Positions 8,445 to 15,774 are shown, counted from the first letter of the stretch. The stretch is 64,000 bases of DNA from Pirellulales bacterium (GCA_022844125.1 JALHMI010000014.1:62001-126000), one strand, 5' to 3'. Notes: a model not told the origin generated them from the letters alone. Made by a program: numbers and translations.

Positions 8445-8636
8445 AAAGGACACAAAGGACGCTTGGGACACTTTCCCTAGAGAGTCTCTCCGTGCGCGTG
8501 TGCGTGTGCGTGTATGCAATGGATATAAAAAAGCGTCCTAACCGTCCTTTGGTGCATTGAATCTGTTTGCTGCTGCTGGTTTGCGTCATTTTCAAAAGCG
8601 TCCTAGAAGCGTCCTTTTAAGGACACTTAGGACACT
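8445..8636. repeat. Iteron-like cluster, candidate replication origin
   Basis: The roughly 290 bp between the TerS-like gene and the PrimPol-helicase gene has no convincing gene. It carries nine copies of a GGACRC hexamer (one variant, CCGTCC) in both orientations. Plus-strand copies start at 8448, 8457 and 8466 (9-bp steps), and at 8621 and 8630 (9-bp step). Complementary copies start at 8533 and 8542 (9-bp step), and at 8598 and 8609. An AT-rich tract, GGATATAAAAAAG (8521-8533), lies in the middle. Phased direct repeats with an AT-rich segment next to a replication gene are typical of iteron origins. The last copies overlap the primase stop codon. Confidence 0.6.
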
Positions 8637-11053
8637 TGCCCTCGCCAAGAATGCTCGCGGATGCGTTGTTCCAGGTCGTAAGCGACTGCCGTGAAGCCCG
8701 CCATTGCCCACAGCACGCCGCGCCCATGTGTCCTTGAGGGGTTCAACTTCAGGCCGTGCAACGTGCCCTCGGTCGCCGCTTGGTTGATGGCTCGCATCGC
8801 GCCCGTCGTGCTGGTTTGAATGCCGGTCGCTTTGACGTACCACTCGCGAGCGATCACGTTCGGAATATGAACGGCGTCGCTGTCCGGGTCGTAGCCAAGT
8901 CGCTCTAGCTCTTGGCGAAAAGCATCTTCAATGATCCGGCTTTCCTCGTCGTCCACGTCGACGGCCGCTTGACGCTCCGCGATGACCGTTTGCGCTTCGG
9001 TCGGCTCGGGTAGTCGCGCGAGAATATCGCGTTCCCATTTGCCCCAGCGCGTGTGCTTGGCGAGGGGTTCGGCTGGCCCGTTCAGAAATGCCGCCAGGTC
9101 GCCCATGATTCGCCAGCGGTGCGTCTCGATAAAGTCGCGCAAGCCATCTTCCCAGTCGCCGGTGTGCGTCGGCTTGGCCAGCTTGATAATCACGGAACGC
9201 TGCGCCATATCTTTCGATAGCGCCGGCCCGTTGAGCGTGATGCACCAGAGAAGCGTGTTCGGTCGCGTTCGCTCGCCGGAATACATTTGGTGCCCGCTGA
9301 TCTCGCGGGCCGTGATAAAGGCCTCTAGCTCGCCCCAGGAAAGCTTGTTCTGCTTGACGTTATCAAACCCCACGACGCGCTTGGTCGCGGCCTCTGGCGT
9401 CAGCAGTCGCTTTGCAATGTCTCCTGCCCGGTCATCTTTTGAGATTGCGAACATGCCGCCCATTAGCTGCCCCACGGCTTCGACCAGGGTCGTTTTGCCC
9501 ACGCCTCTGCCATCATCCGACGCGACCACGAATGCCGGCCGTGATCCACCATCGCCGCCCCAAACAGCTGATGCGAACATCGCTTGAATCAAGTCGCGGT
9601 CAATTGGCGTTGCTGGTGCGAAGCGATCCAGCAGGGCGCGAAGATACTCACCGCCGCCAAGCTTGATTTGCGGGTGCCGATAGTAGTGATCGGCGAACGG
9701 CGGAAAGTGCGGGAACGCCTCGATCGCTCGATAGGCTTGTGCCGTCCGTTGCAGCTCCGCGAACACTTCGCCGCGCGAAACGCAGCCCGTCGACTTGTAC
9801 CATTCGACGGCGGCCGTGCTCGACAGCCACCCGAACAACTGATCGATCTTGGTGAAGTGCCCCAGGCCGTGTGCGGGATCGTCGATAAACAGAGTCGCGC
9901 CAACTCGACGCGGCCAGCCGCCCGTGATTTGCTGAATGTTGCCCAGGATTTCGGCGAGCGATTTGGGGATCGTCTCTTGATCTTGCCCCTCGCCGACGCG
10001 TTCAGCGTTCGACAGTACGCCCTTCTTTAATTCCGCAAAATTTTGCGGCTTTTCTGCCGGCTTGCGTTTACCCCGCGTTGCCGGTGCCCGTTCCGCAACC
10101 AGCAAGTGCCCGCGTTCGCCGTCTGCCCGCATCGCGCTGGCGATCTTGTGCTCTAGATCGTGATCGCCCCACGGCGGTTCGCAGCGTTCGTTGTACTCGC
10201 GCAGCAAGTCGAGCGCGTCATCGGGCCCCAGGTCGAAACCGATGCATAGAGCGCAGGCCACGGCGAACGTCCGATCATGCCCACCCGAGCCGCTAATGGC
10301 CGCGGGCATTTTCGCGATGTACTTGCGGGCGCGTTCGAGTCGCTTGCTGGAAATTGGTCCCAATTGGGACGAATTAGGCCGGTCGATAATCCCGGCAGAA
10401 TTGCCGGAATTAGGTCGGCTGCTAATTCCGGAATATTTTCCGGGATTGGAACCTGTGCAATTTTTTGCACAAGTCCGCTCCGGCCAGTAGCGATTCACCA
10501 GCGCCGTCAGTTCGGCTTGCCGTTCTTGCGGCTCACTCGGGCAGCCGTCGAGAATCAATCCCGTGACCGCGAAGTATCGGCCACGATCATAGACCTCGAT
10601 CGCTGGCGACTTGTCCGCGATGCGTTCCACTTCCGGCAATAGTTTTTTCTTGCCGCTCGACAGCGGAGATTCGCCGCGCAGGAACAACTTGACGCCCGTT
10701 TGGCTCGGGCTGATTTCGGTGTACGTATCAAACTGCTGGATTACTTCTCGCGCCCAGTTCGCAATCTCGCCAGTCTGCGGATTTCGGCAGCCGTCCAGAT
10801 CCATGCCGACCAGCCCGCCGCCCGCTACGAACACGAAGCCAGGCCCGTCGTATCCTTCGGCCCCCGCTGCTGATTTGAAACCAGTCCAGGTGTTTGCCGC
10901 CGTGGAACTAGCACGCTTGCCGGTCGCCGGGCTATACGGAACTTTCGTCGCCGCGCCGTCATCGCGCGATTCGCTGCGCCACGCGACCCATTGATCGAGT
11001 TGACGCAGCGTGTCGGGCACGTTTTGCAGCGGGTTAGTCGGTGCGTCGATCAC
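8627..11053 (-). CDS. PrimPol-helicase fusion, replication protein of the element
   Basis: 808 aa from a GTG at 11053 that overlaps the preceding TGA as GTGA; longer in-frame readings cross the upstream genes. Residues about 10-190 are an archaeo-eukaryotic-type primase-polymerase domain similar to phage NrS-1 polymerase: metal site GMDLDGC (83-89), SPSQTG (115-120), YFAVTG (160-165). Residues 240-312 resemble a PriCT helical domain. Residues about 480-700 form a helicase-like ATPase with Walker A DGRGVGKTT (514-522) and Walker B VVGFDN (560-565). The C-terminal 100 residues may be a winged-helix DNA-binding part. It probably primes and unwinds at a dedicated origin, as P4 alpha and PICI Rep proteins do. 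Confidence 0.88.
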   Translation of the reverse strand: MIDAPTNPLQNVPDTLRQLDQWVAWRSESRDDGAATKVPYSPATGKRASSTAANTWTGFKSAAGAEGYDGPGFVFVAGGGLVGMDLDGCRNPQTGEIANWAREVIQQFDTYTEISPSQTGVKLFLRGESPLSSGKKKLLPEVERIADKSPAIEVYDRGRYFAVTGLILDGCPSEPQERQAELTALVNRYWPERTCAKNCTGSNPGKYSGISSRPNSGNSAGIIDRPNSSQLGPISSKRLERARKYIAKMPAAISGSGGHDRTFAVACALCIGFDLGPDDALDLLREYNERCEPPWGDHDLEHKIASAMRADGERGHLLVAERAPATRGKRKPAEKPQNFAELKKGVLSNAERVGEGQDQETIPKSLAEILGNIQQITGGWPRRVGATLFIDDPAHGLGHFTKIDQLFGWLSSTAAVEWYKSTGCVSRGEVFAELQRTAQAYRAIEAFPHFPPFADHYYRHPQIKLGGGEYLRALLDRFAPATPIDRDLIQAMFASAVWGGDGGSRPAFVVASDDGRGVGKTTLVEAVGQLMGGMFAISKDDRAGDIAKRLLTPEAATKRVVGFDNVKQNKLSWGELEAFITAREISGHQMYSGERTRPNTLLWCITLNGPALSKDMAQRSVIIKLAKPTHTGDWEDGLRDFIETHRWRIMGDLAAFLNGPAEPLAKHTRWGKWERDILARLPEPTEAQTVIAERQAAVDVDDEESRIIEDAFRQELERLGYDPDSDAVHIPNVIAREWYVKATGIQTSTTGAMRAINQAATEGTLHGLKLNPSRTHGRGVLWAMAGFTAVAYDLEQRIREHSWRGQVS
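10357..10471. other. Run of five palindromes inside the PrimPol gene
   Basis: In 115 bp there are: a perfect 14-bp palindrome GTCCCAATTGGGAC (10357-10370); CCGGCA/TGCCGG with a 4-base loop (10392-10407); ATTCCGGAAT (10425-10434); an overlapping CCGGAA/TTCCGG hairpin (10428-10443); and TGTGCAA/TTGCACA with a TTTT loop (10454-10471). The segment encodes a Ser/Asn/Gly-rich linker between the primase and PriCT-like domains, so it is free of strong protein constraint. Confidence 0.75.
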
Positions 11054-11304
11054 TTCGCGATTCCTTGCTTTCCGGTTCCGGGGTAGTAGGTCCGCGTCGA
11101 GCCGCCAGCCGCGATGGCTTCGTTGTCCAGGTGAGCGCGGACACGATCGACGCTGCTTGCCATCTTCAATGCGTTGCGTCCGACGCTCGACGCTTTCGGG
11201 TGCGTGTTCGCAATCTCGCCGCCGAGTGTCAGCAGTCGGTTTCGAATCTCGAACAACTCCGCGCCAATCCGTTCGTGATCGGTGAGTGTCAGTCGCTTGT
11301 TCAT
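11050..11304 (-). CDS. 84-aa hypothetical protein of the replication operon
   Basis: Start ATG 11304 overlaps the stop of the ERCC4 gene (ATGA) and its TGA overlaps the primase GTG. The product begins MNKRLTLTDHERIG and is helical through residue 65. No family is recognised. Its place between a nuclease and the primase-helicase suggests a replication accessory role, which is inference only. Confidence 0.75.
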   Translation of the reverse strand: MNKRLTLTDHERIGAELFEIRNRLLTLGGEIANTHPKASSVGRNALKMASSVDRVRAHLDNEAIAAGGSTRTYYPGTGKQGIAK

Positions 11305-11792
11305 AGCACGGGTTCCACAATGTTCTGATGAAACGTCCGCAGCTCGCGCCAACGACGCCGAGCCGCACTAAACAGAATGCGAGCCGTCGCACGCTGCGCG
11401 GCCTCGCGATCGCCAGCAAACAAAAACGGCACGCCCCCGCCGATCCACGACAGGACCGATCCCGTTGCCGCTTGTGGCGTGAGCTTCGATCGCCAGTCGC
11501 CCGTCTCAAGATCGAGCCAACTAGCCTCGACCACGACGCATCGCGTTGGATACGCCAGCAGCCGTTGCAACTCACGTTCAAAGCGTTCACGTTCAACGCC
11601 GCAACATGCGACCAGATCGGGGAGCGATTTCCGCTCGATCGCGACAAGATGTTCCAGGCCACGAATCGAATAGTCGCCAGCCTGCAAAGTGCCGGGCTCG
11701 ATATTGAGCGGTGCCAGGTCAAACGCGAGTTGTTCGCGCGTGTCGACGATCGCCGTAACTTGCTCGGGTTTCAGTTCCGCGAGGAGCTTCAC
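11301..11792 (-). CDS. ERCC4-domain nuclease
   Basis: 163 aa. The XPF/ERCC4 nuclease core is clear: IVDTREQ (15-21), GDYS (39-42) and VAIERKSLPDL (50-60), matching the GDX(n)ERKXXXD signature. The C-terminal part (about 105-160) is helical and lacks an obvious helix-hairpin-helix pair, so this is a compact stand-alone nuclease. The family cuts branched or flap DNA. Here it lies in a replication operon, suggesting a job in processing replication or recombination intermediates. It overlaps both neighbours by four bases (ATGA). Confidence 0.9.
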   Translation of the reverse strand: MKLLAELKPEQVTAIVDTREQLAFDLAPLNIEPGTLQAGDYSIRGLEHLVAIERKSLPDLVACCGVERERFERELQRLLAYPTRCVVVEASWLDLETGDWRSKLTPQAATGSVLSWIGGGVPFLFAGDREAAQRATARILFSAARRRWRELRTFHQNIVEPVL

Positions 11793-12043
11793 AGCGAGCC
11801 TCCCGTGCGAGACTCGAAAACGAGTCGCAAGTAAGCGAGAATAACGGGATGGAAGGGCCGAAGTCGCTCATTGCGATCAATCAGCTTCAGCGCCCGAATT
11901 GAAGCGAGCCGCCAATGTTGCTCTTGAGCGCCGGGCCTCGCGGGCATTCGCTGGATTAGCCACGACTCAAGTTCAAGCAACCGATGCTGGATCACAGCGG
12001 CGTCGCGAAAACGCAAGAGTAGGTCATCTTCCGGCGCGGTCAT
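11789..12043 (-). CDS. 84-aa hypothetical protein of the replication operon
   Basis: Begins MTAPEDDLLLRFRDAAVIQH; ATG 12043 overlaps the previous stop (ATGA) and its own stop overlaps the ERCC4 start. It is helical and rich in Leu and Arg. No recognised family or motif. Coding status is supported mainly by the overlapping start and stop signals on both sides. Confidence 0.75.
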   Translation of the reverse strand: MTAPEDDLLLRFRDAAVIQHRLLELESWLIQRMPARPGAQEQHWRLASIRALKLIDRNERLRPFHPVILAYLRLVFESRTGGSL

Positions 12044-12303
12044 CGGTCCCCCAAAAATCGCAGTAACTCACCGCGGCTGTAGATGATTTTTTTGCCTAAC
12101 AATCGGCCGTGAATCTTGCCGTCGAGCCTCGCATCGCGCAAAACGTGCTTAGGCACGCCGTAGAGCGCCGCGGCCTCGGCCTCGGGATATCCCAGCCGGT
12201 CGTCGAGCTTGGCTTCATCGGCTTTGATCTCGGCGATCGTGGCGCGAACCACGGCAGTAATCAGCGGTTTCAGATCATCGATGTCGCGCGCGTCGAGCCT
12301 CAT
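12040..12303 (-). CDS. Excisionase-type HTH protein (2)
   Basis: 87 aa. Residues about 38-85 form a winged helix-turn-helix of the excisionase/MerR-like HTH_17 type (YPEAEAAALYGVPKHVLRDA, then a wing KIIYSRGELLRFL). The N-terminal 35 residues are an acidic helix. It may act as recombination directionality factor for the integrase or as an operon regulator. ATGA overlap on both sides shows it is co-translated with its neighbours. Confidence 0.8.
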   Translation of the reverse strand: MRLDARDIDDLKPLITAVVRATIAEIKADEAKLDDRLGYPEAEAAALYGVPKHVLRDARLDGKIHGRLLGKKIIYSRGELLRFLGDR

Positions 12304-12494
12304 TTCGTGCCCCCCGATGTTTGGGCAGCACGTTCAGCTAGAACACTCTCGACGATTGCCGGCGAGAATAGATAGCGGTCGCCCGCTTTCAGGCAGGGGA
12401 CGCGTCCGGCTTCCGCTTCAGCCTTCAGCCAGCGAGCCGGCACGCGGACTTGTCGGGCCATTGGGCCCAGCGGTAAGAGAGCGTTGTTTTCCAT
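12300..12494 (-). CDS. Excisionase/AlpA-type HTH protein (1)
   Basis: 64 aa and first gene of the overlapping operon. The sequence LGPMARQVRVPARWLKAEAE is a helix-turn-helix recognition unit of the same type as the next protein, followed by a wing (KAGDRYLFSP). P4-like satellites encode a comparable AlpA/Vis regulator that controls int and excision. The start codon lies inside a nested inverted repeat (12483-12526), which suggests autoregulation. Confidence 0.78.
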   Translation of the reverse strand: MENNALLPLGPMARQVRVPARWLKAEAEAGRVPCLKAGDRYLFSPAIVESVLAERAAQTSGGTK

Positions 12495-12526
12495 ACCCTC
12501 ATTTTCGAGGGCACGCGGAAAACAAC
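12483..12526. promoter_or_regulatory. Nested inverted repeat over the operon start
   Basis: Outer arms GTTGTTTTCC (12483-12492) and GGAAAACAAC (12517-12526) are perfectly complementary. Inner arms CCCTC (12496-12500) and GAGGG (12507-12511) pair around ATTTTC. The structure spans the start codon (12494-12492). It could be a repressor operator in DNA or a hairpin in the mRNA that hides the start. Confidence 0.65.
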
Positions 12527-12545
12527 CAGGAAAGGATGATGCAAA

Positions 12546-13343
12546 CTAGATGCAACTATCCGCAATATAGCGAGCCGCGAGTGCTTTCCCCTTTTCCGTA
12601 AGTGCTGCTCCCGACTTCGGACCTTGGGGACGATCGCACCAGCCTTTGCTTATCATGCGTTTCACAATGTCAGTGATGGTCCGATCGCTCGGTGCCGTTT
12701 TGGGGTTCTCCTTCCGCAAGCGCTCTTCGATGGCGTTATTCGTCATCGTGTGGCCAGCATCGAGAAGTGCCCGCAAGACCATCGCTTCGTGCTTACCAGG
12801 CGTTTCGACCTCGTTGTCCTCGACCCTCGATTCGCTCGCTGCTTCGCGCTCACTTGCGATATCGTGCAGGACGGCTGATTCCAGCACTAGCCGTTGTGCG
12901 ATTCGGCGTGCCGGAACTTCCCGGGTACGAGCCAGGGCGTTCCATATATCCTGCCAGTGATCGCGCACAAGCATTATTCGCAGCCCGCCGTGACGGTCCG
13001 CAGAAGCGGGCCCGGGCGTTTCGATTTCGCACGCTTCGCGCACGCAATGCCACTTTGCTCTCGCATGGAAAACGGCAGCCTCATACGCTGAAACAGCCGG
13101 CGTTGTGGTCTCGAACTGCCCCAGCCGCACCGCCGCCTCGATCAGTTCGCCACGGAAGTGCTCAACTTCGTAGAACAATTTCTGCATCTTCGAGCGAATT
13201 TCGGACACGAACGCCGTGAACTCCACGGGGTTCCAGCTCAGCCCGTCGCCCGTTGCGGCCGCCGTCTGAAGGCAACATGCAGAATCGGCTAGCTTAGCGT
13301 GCTCCCGCCAATTGTCGGCCAAAGCCCAGAGTGGGTCGCCCAT
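12546..13343 (-). CDS. Winged-helix protein, probable regulator of the element
   Basis: 265 aa, first gene next to attR. Residues 1-165 are helical with no family I recognise. Residues about 183-262 form a winged-helix domain: KHEAMVLRALLDAGHTMTNN, then ITDIVKRMISKGWCDRP, then a wing GAALTEKGK. This is typical of MarR/ArsR-like folds. Its position as the outermost gene suggests a lysogeny or induction regulator. It is separated from the HTH operon by about 51 bp that hold a palindromic site. Confidence 0.7.
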   Translation of the reverse strand: MGDPLWALADNWREHAKLADSACCLQTAAATGDGLSWNPVEFTAFVSEIRSKMQKLFYEVEHFRGELIEAAVRLGQFETTTPAVSAYEAAVFHARAKWHCVREACEIETPGPASADRHGGLRIMLVRDHWQDIWNALARTREVPARRIAQRLVLESAVLHDIASEREAASESRVEDNEVETPGKHEAMVLRALLDAGHTMTNNAIEERLRKENPKTAPSDRTITDIVKRMISKGWCDRPQGPKSGAALTEKGKALAARYIADSCI

Positions 13344-13373
13344 CCGTGAATCCCCCGTTAATAGAACCGGGGA

Positions 13374-13419
13374 AGCCCGAGCGGCTTGACGCGACGGGGG
13401 TCACGAAGCCGATCGGGCT
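13374..13419. promoter_or_regulatory. Inverted repeat upstream of the winged-helix gene
   Basis: AGCCCGAGCGGCTT (13374-13387) and AAGCCGATCGGGCT (13406-13419) are near-perfect inverted copies with an 18-bp spacer, 31 bp upstream of the start codon at 13343. It is a possible operator or 5'-leader hairpin. The rest of 13420-13641 has an AT-rich tract (AAAAATATTATTG near 13460) that could hold the promoter, but no gene. Confidence 0.5.
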
Positions 13420-13641
13420 CACTTTGTCGGTCGCGTTGCAATCGCGAGTCGACGCCCGGTAAAAATATTATTGCGGGTCGCGGGCGTTTGGGAAAGTTAC
13501 CCGCCAGCCGCACGCCGTAACATTCATACAACATTCATCGCGTAGTCTAGAAACGACTACGATGCCCGATACTCACTGTTGAGAAACCTCGTAAAAACAA
13601 GGGTAGCTGTAGGTGAGCGTAGGGCCGCATAGGGTAAGGTA

Positions 13642-13702
13642 GGGACTTAAAATCCCGTGGAGGGAAACCTCCGTGCGGGTTCGATCCCCGCTCCGGCCAC
13701 TT
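13642..13702 (+). repeat. Attachment site attR, tRNA-Leu 3' fragment
   Basis: Exact second copy of the 61-bp block. Here the 5' half of the tRNA is missing (preceded by GGGTAAGGTA), so it is not a functional tRNA. It marks the distal boundary of the element. Confidence 0.95.
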
Positions 13703-13793
13703 GGAGAGAGTGTGATTCAGGGCCGGCTGCGCACAAACACGTACCGGCGCCCGGCATTCATCGGCGGGCGGTTCGGCAGAGCAGCGCATCCGC

Positions 13794-13850
13794 GCCGCGT
13801 CAGTTAAAACAAGCCGCGTCAGTTAAAACAAGCCGCCTCAGCTAAACAAG
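13794..13850. repeat. Three 19-bp tandem units at the ychF 3' end
   Basis: Units 13794-13812 and 13813-13831 are identical (GCCGCGTCAGTTAAAACAA). The third, 13832-13850, is diverged and contains the ychF stop region. The array lies about 90 bp from attR. It looks like a local slip duplication of the gene end. Confidence 0.75.
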
Positions 13851-14926
13851 AAGTGGCAGATGTCGCCGTCCTGCATGACGTAGGCTTTGCCCTCGACACG
13901 CAGCTTCCCGGCTGCGCGAATCTCTTTTTCGCTCTTGAACTGCTCCAAGTCCTCGAGCGAATAGACCTCCGCGCGGATGAAGCCTTTCTCGAAGTCCGAG
14001 TGAATCACGCCGGCCGCCTGCGGCGCGGTCGCGCCGACCGGCACGGGCCAGGCCCGCACTTCCTTTTCGCCGGCGGTGAAGTAGCTTTGCAGCCCCAGCG
14101 TGCGATAGGCTTCGCGCGCGAGCACCGCCAGCGCCGGCTCGGTCAGCCCGCTCTCGGAAAGCATCATCTCGCGATCGGCTTCGTCGAGCTCGGCGATCTC
14201 GGCTTCGAGCTTCGCGCACACCGGCACCACGCCCGCGCCAACCTTTTCGGCAAACGCACGAACTTTTTGCACCATCGGACCTTCGCCGCGCAGATCAGTC
14301 TCGTCGACATTGGCCACGTACAGCACCGGCTTGGCGCTCAGCAGTCCATACGACGCGATGATCTTCGCTTCGCCTTTGTCCCACTCCCCCTTGCGCAGCG
14401 GCTGGTCGCGGGCGATCACTTCCTGACACTTCTTGAGCACGGCAACCCGAGCCGCCATCTCCTTGTCGCCCCCTTTGGCCGCGCGTTCGGCCTTCGGCAG
14501 GGCCGTGTCGATCGTTTGGGCGTCGGCCAGCATCAGCTCGATCTCCACCGTCTCGATGTCCGACACGGGGTCAACCTGGCCGGTCACGTGGATTACGTCC
14601 GGGTCTTCGAAGCAGCGGACGACCTGCAAGATCGCGTCGACTTCGCGAATGTGCGTGAGGAACTTGTTGCCCAGTCCCTGGCCTTCGCTCGCGCCTTTGA
14701 CGATCCCGGCGATGTCGACCAGCTTGAGCGCCGTGGGAATGATCTTCTGCGGCACGATGTATTGGCAGATCCGCTGCAGCCGTTCATCCGGCACGGGCAC
14801 GATGCCTTCGTTCGGCTCGATCGTGCAGAACGGATAGTTGGCGCTCTGCGCCAGCTTCGACTGCGTGAGGGCGTTAAACAGCGTGCTTTTGCCGACGTTG
14901 GGCAGACCGACGATACCAGCTTCCAT
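13838..14926 (-). CDS. ychF: Redox-regulated ATPase/GTPase YchF (OLA1 family)
   Basis: 362 aa, normal length for the family. G1 is GLPNVGKST (7-15), the switch-II-like motif is [17 protein letters not shown], and the G4 position reads NVDETD, the atypical form that gives YchF its ATP preference. A C-terminal TGS domain covers about residues 278-361. YchF binds the ribosome and affects translation of leaderless and stress genes in other bacteria. It is the first chromosomal gene after the integrated element. Confidence 0.97.
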   Translation of the reverse strand: MEAGIVGLPNVGKSTLFNALTQSKLAQSANYPFCTIEPNEGIVPVPDERLQRICQYIVPQKIIPTALKLVDIAGIVKGASEGQGLGNKFLTHIREVDAILQVVRCFEDPDVIHVTGQVDPVSDIETVEIELMLADAQTIDTALPKAERAAKGGDKEMAARVAVLKKCQEVIARDQPLRKGEWDKGEAKIIASYGLLSAKPVLYVANVDETDLRGEGPMVQKVRAFAEKVGAGVVPVCAKLEAEIAELDEADREMMLSESGLTEPALAVLAREAYRTLGLQSYFTAGEKEVRAWPVPVGATAPQAAGVIHSDFEKGFIRAEVYSLEDLEQFKSEKEIRAAGKLRVEGKAYVMQDGDICHFLFS

Positions 14927-15774
14927 GGTTGTTCCGAAATCGAGTGAAACCGCAAAAGCCTAAGCATACCGACTTTACGGTGATTCGTCAGCGGGGGACA
15001 GGGCGCGGCTCTAACCCGCTCCGCGGCCGCAGCCGCAACCTGGCGAAACTCCGGGCATGCAAATAAACCGCGGACTTCGCAGAGTTTCGCAGAGGCCAGG
15101 GCAGGGGGGCTGCCCCGCGTTTCAATTATCAAAGAGCTTGCTGATGGAAGGCCAAAAACTTTCCCTGGCTGTTTCCCGCGTTCGCATTTTTCGCGCGTGT
15201 GGATTTAAAAACTCGTGCAAATGATGTTTCACGCGCACACTCCATGGTCGACATGCCACACTTCGGCCCAGGCAGGGGGCGTTCAGATTTCGCGGCTCCT
15301 CCAGCTTTCCAGCAGCACACTCACTCGTCGCCGCGCGGCCACGAGCGAGACACAATTCGGCCTCAACGTACCCTATCCGAACTGCTGGCCTGATTTCAAT
15401 TCCTGGTGGACACTTGAGCGGTGTGGCGCGTGCATCGCCGAGCACCCTGATCGGAAACGACTTGCGGCGACCGCGCGGCACACACCGCGTCAAGTCTCTA
15501 AAGTCGTGCGATTTTTTCTCATGCTGTTTCTCCGTCAGCAGCCTTTCGCAAGACTCCGAGCACCGCACAGACGCACCCCGCGGCGCCTGTTCTGTGGATA
15601 TAATCCGATGAGTCTAGCCTACGGCATGGGCTGGCCACATTTCAAGCGACGCTGGCCTCATTTCCAATTTGGCCAGTGCTTGTGGCCGGCGGCTTGTCGT
15701 GCGTGAGTAAGGGCAACCACTTACGCAGCAGTGCGGCCACACGATAAACGCGCGCGAACCGCTGGAGAGTCACG
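14927..15774. other. Gene-free region holding a conserved noncoding element
   Basis: 848 bp without a convincing gene. Several short open frames exist on both strands but lack homologous protein features. The middle (15130-15525) is copy 1 of the conserved element described separately. The last 60 bp contain the phosphatase promoter region and its ribosome binding site GGAGAG. Confidence 0.6.
15130..15525 (-). ncRNA. Conserved noncoding element, copy 1 (candidate RNA)
   Basis: This stretch matches 56310-56670 in a series of ordered blocks. Shared on the plus strand are CGTTCGCATTTTTCGCGCGT (15180 region), TCGTGCAAATGATGTTTC (15213 region), GGTGGACAC (about 15405), GCGGTGTG (about 15420), CACAC-GCG-GTCAAG-like text (about 15480) and GATTTTTTC (about 15510). 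Blocks are separated by diverged, length-variable text, and different reading frames are kept in the two copies. This suggests nucleotide rather than protein conservation. The transcribed strand is not certain; minus is my guess, because the conserved blocks read there as GAAACATCATTTGCACGA and GCGCGAAAAATGCGAACG. Confidence 0.45.

Larger units (their letters stand above)
2315..13702. mobile_element. Integrated phage-satellite-like element in tRNA-Leu
   Basis: An 11.4-kb unit between 61-bp direct repeats, with all genes on the minus strand. From attR to attL it carries: winged-helix protein, two HTH proteins, 84-aa protein, ERCC4 nuclease, 84-aa protein, PrimPol-helicase, iteron-like cluster, TerS-like protein, 43-aa basic peptide, TerL, prohead-protease-like protein, coiled-coil protein, two small proteins and integrase. 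No portal, major capsid, tail or lysis gene is recognisable. Size and content match phage satellites (P4, PICI and cfPICI classes) more than a complete prophage. A deleted prophage is the main alternative, but the intact frames and tight gene overlaps argue against random decay. Confidence 0.9.

Noticed and set aside
8347-8595. Small frames in the gap before the PrimPol gene
   Set aside because: Low-complexity translation (THTHTRTE), no ribosome binding site, and the DNA carries phased repeats that explain it better as a control region.
11054-11722. N-terminal extension of the PrimPol gene to 11722
   Set aside because: It overlaps the ERCC4 and 84-aa genes in another frame; the GTGA overlap at 11053 and domain start fit the shorter form.
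2315-13702. CRISPR array or classical defence island within the element
   Set aside because: No spaced direct repeats of CRISPR type, no cas gene and no recognised defence enzyme; the nuclease present is of ERCC4 type in a replication operon.
13547-13789. 80-codon minus frame across attR
   Set aside because: Its apparent motif ERGSNPHGGFPPRDFKSLPY is the antisense of tRNA-Leu, a well-known false protein.
15122-15568. 148-codon minus frame
   Set aside because: It shares HHLHEFL--HARKMRT with a frame at 56212-56505, but other frames are shared as well and the DNA blocks continue outside the frame, so nucleotide conservation is the better explanation.
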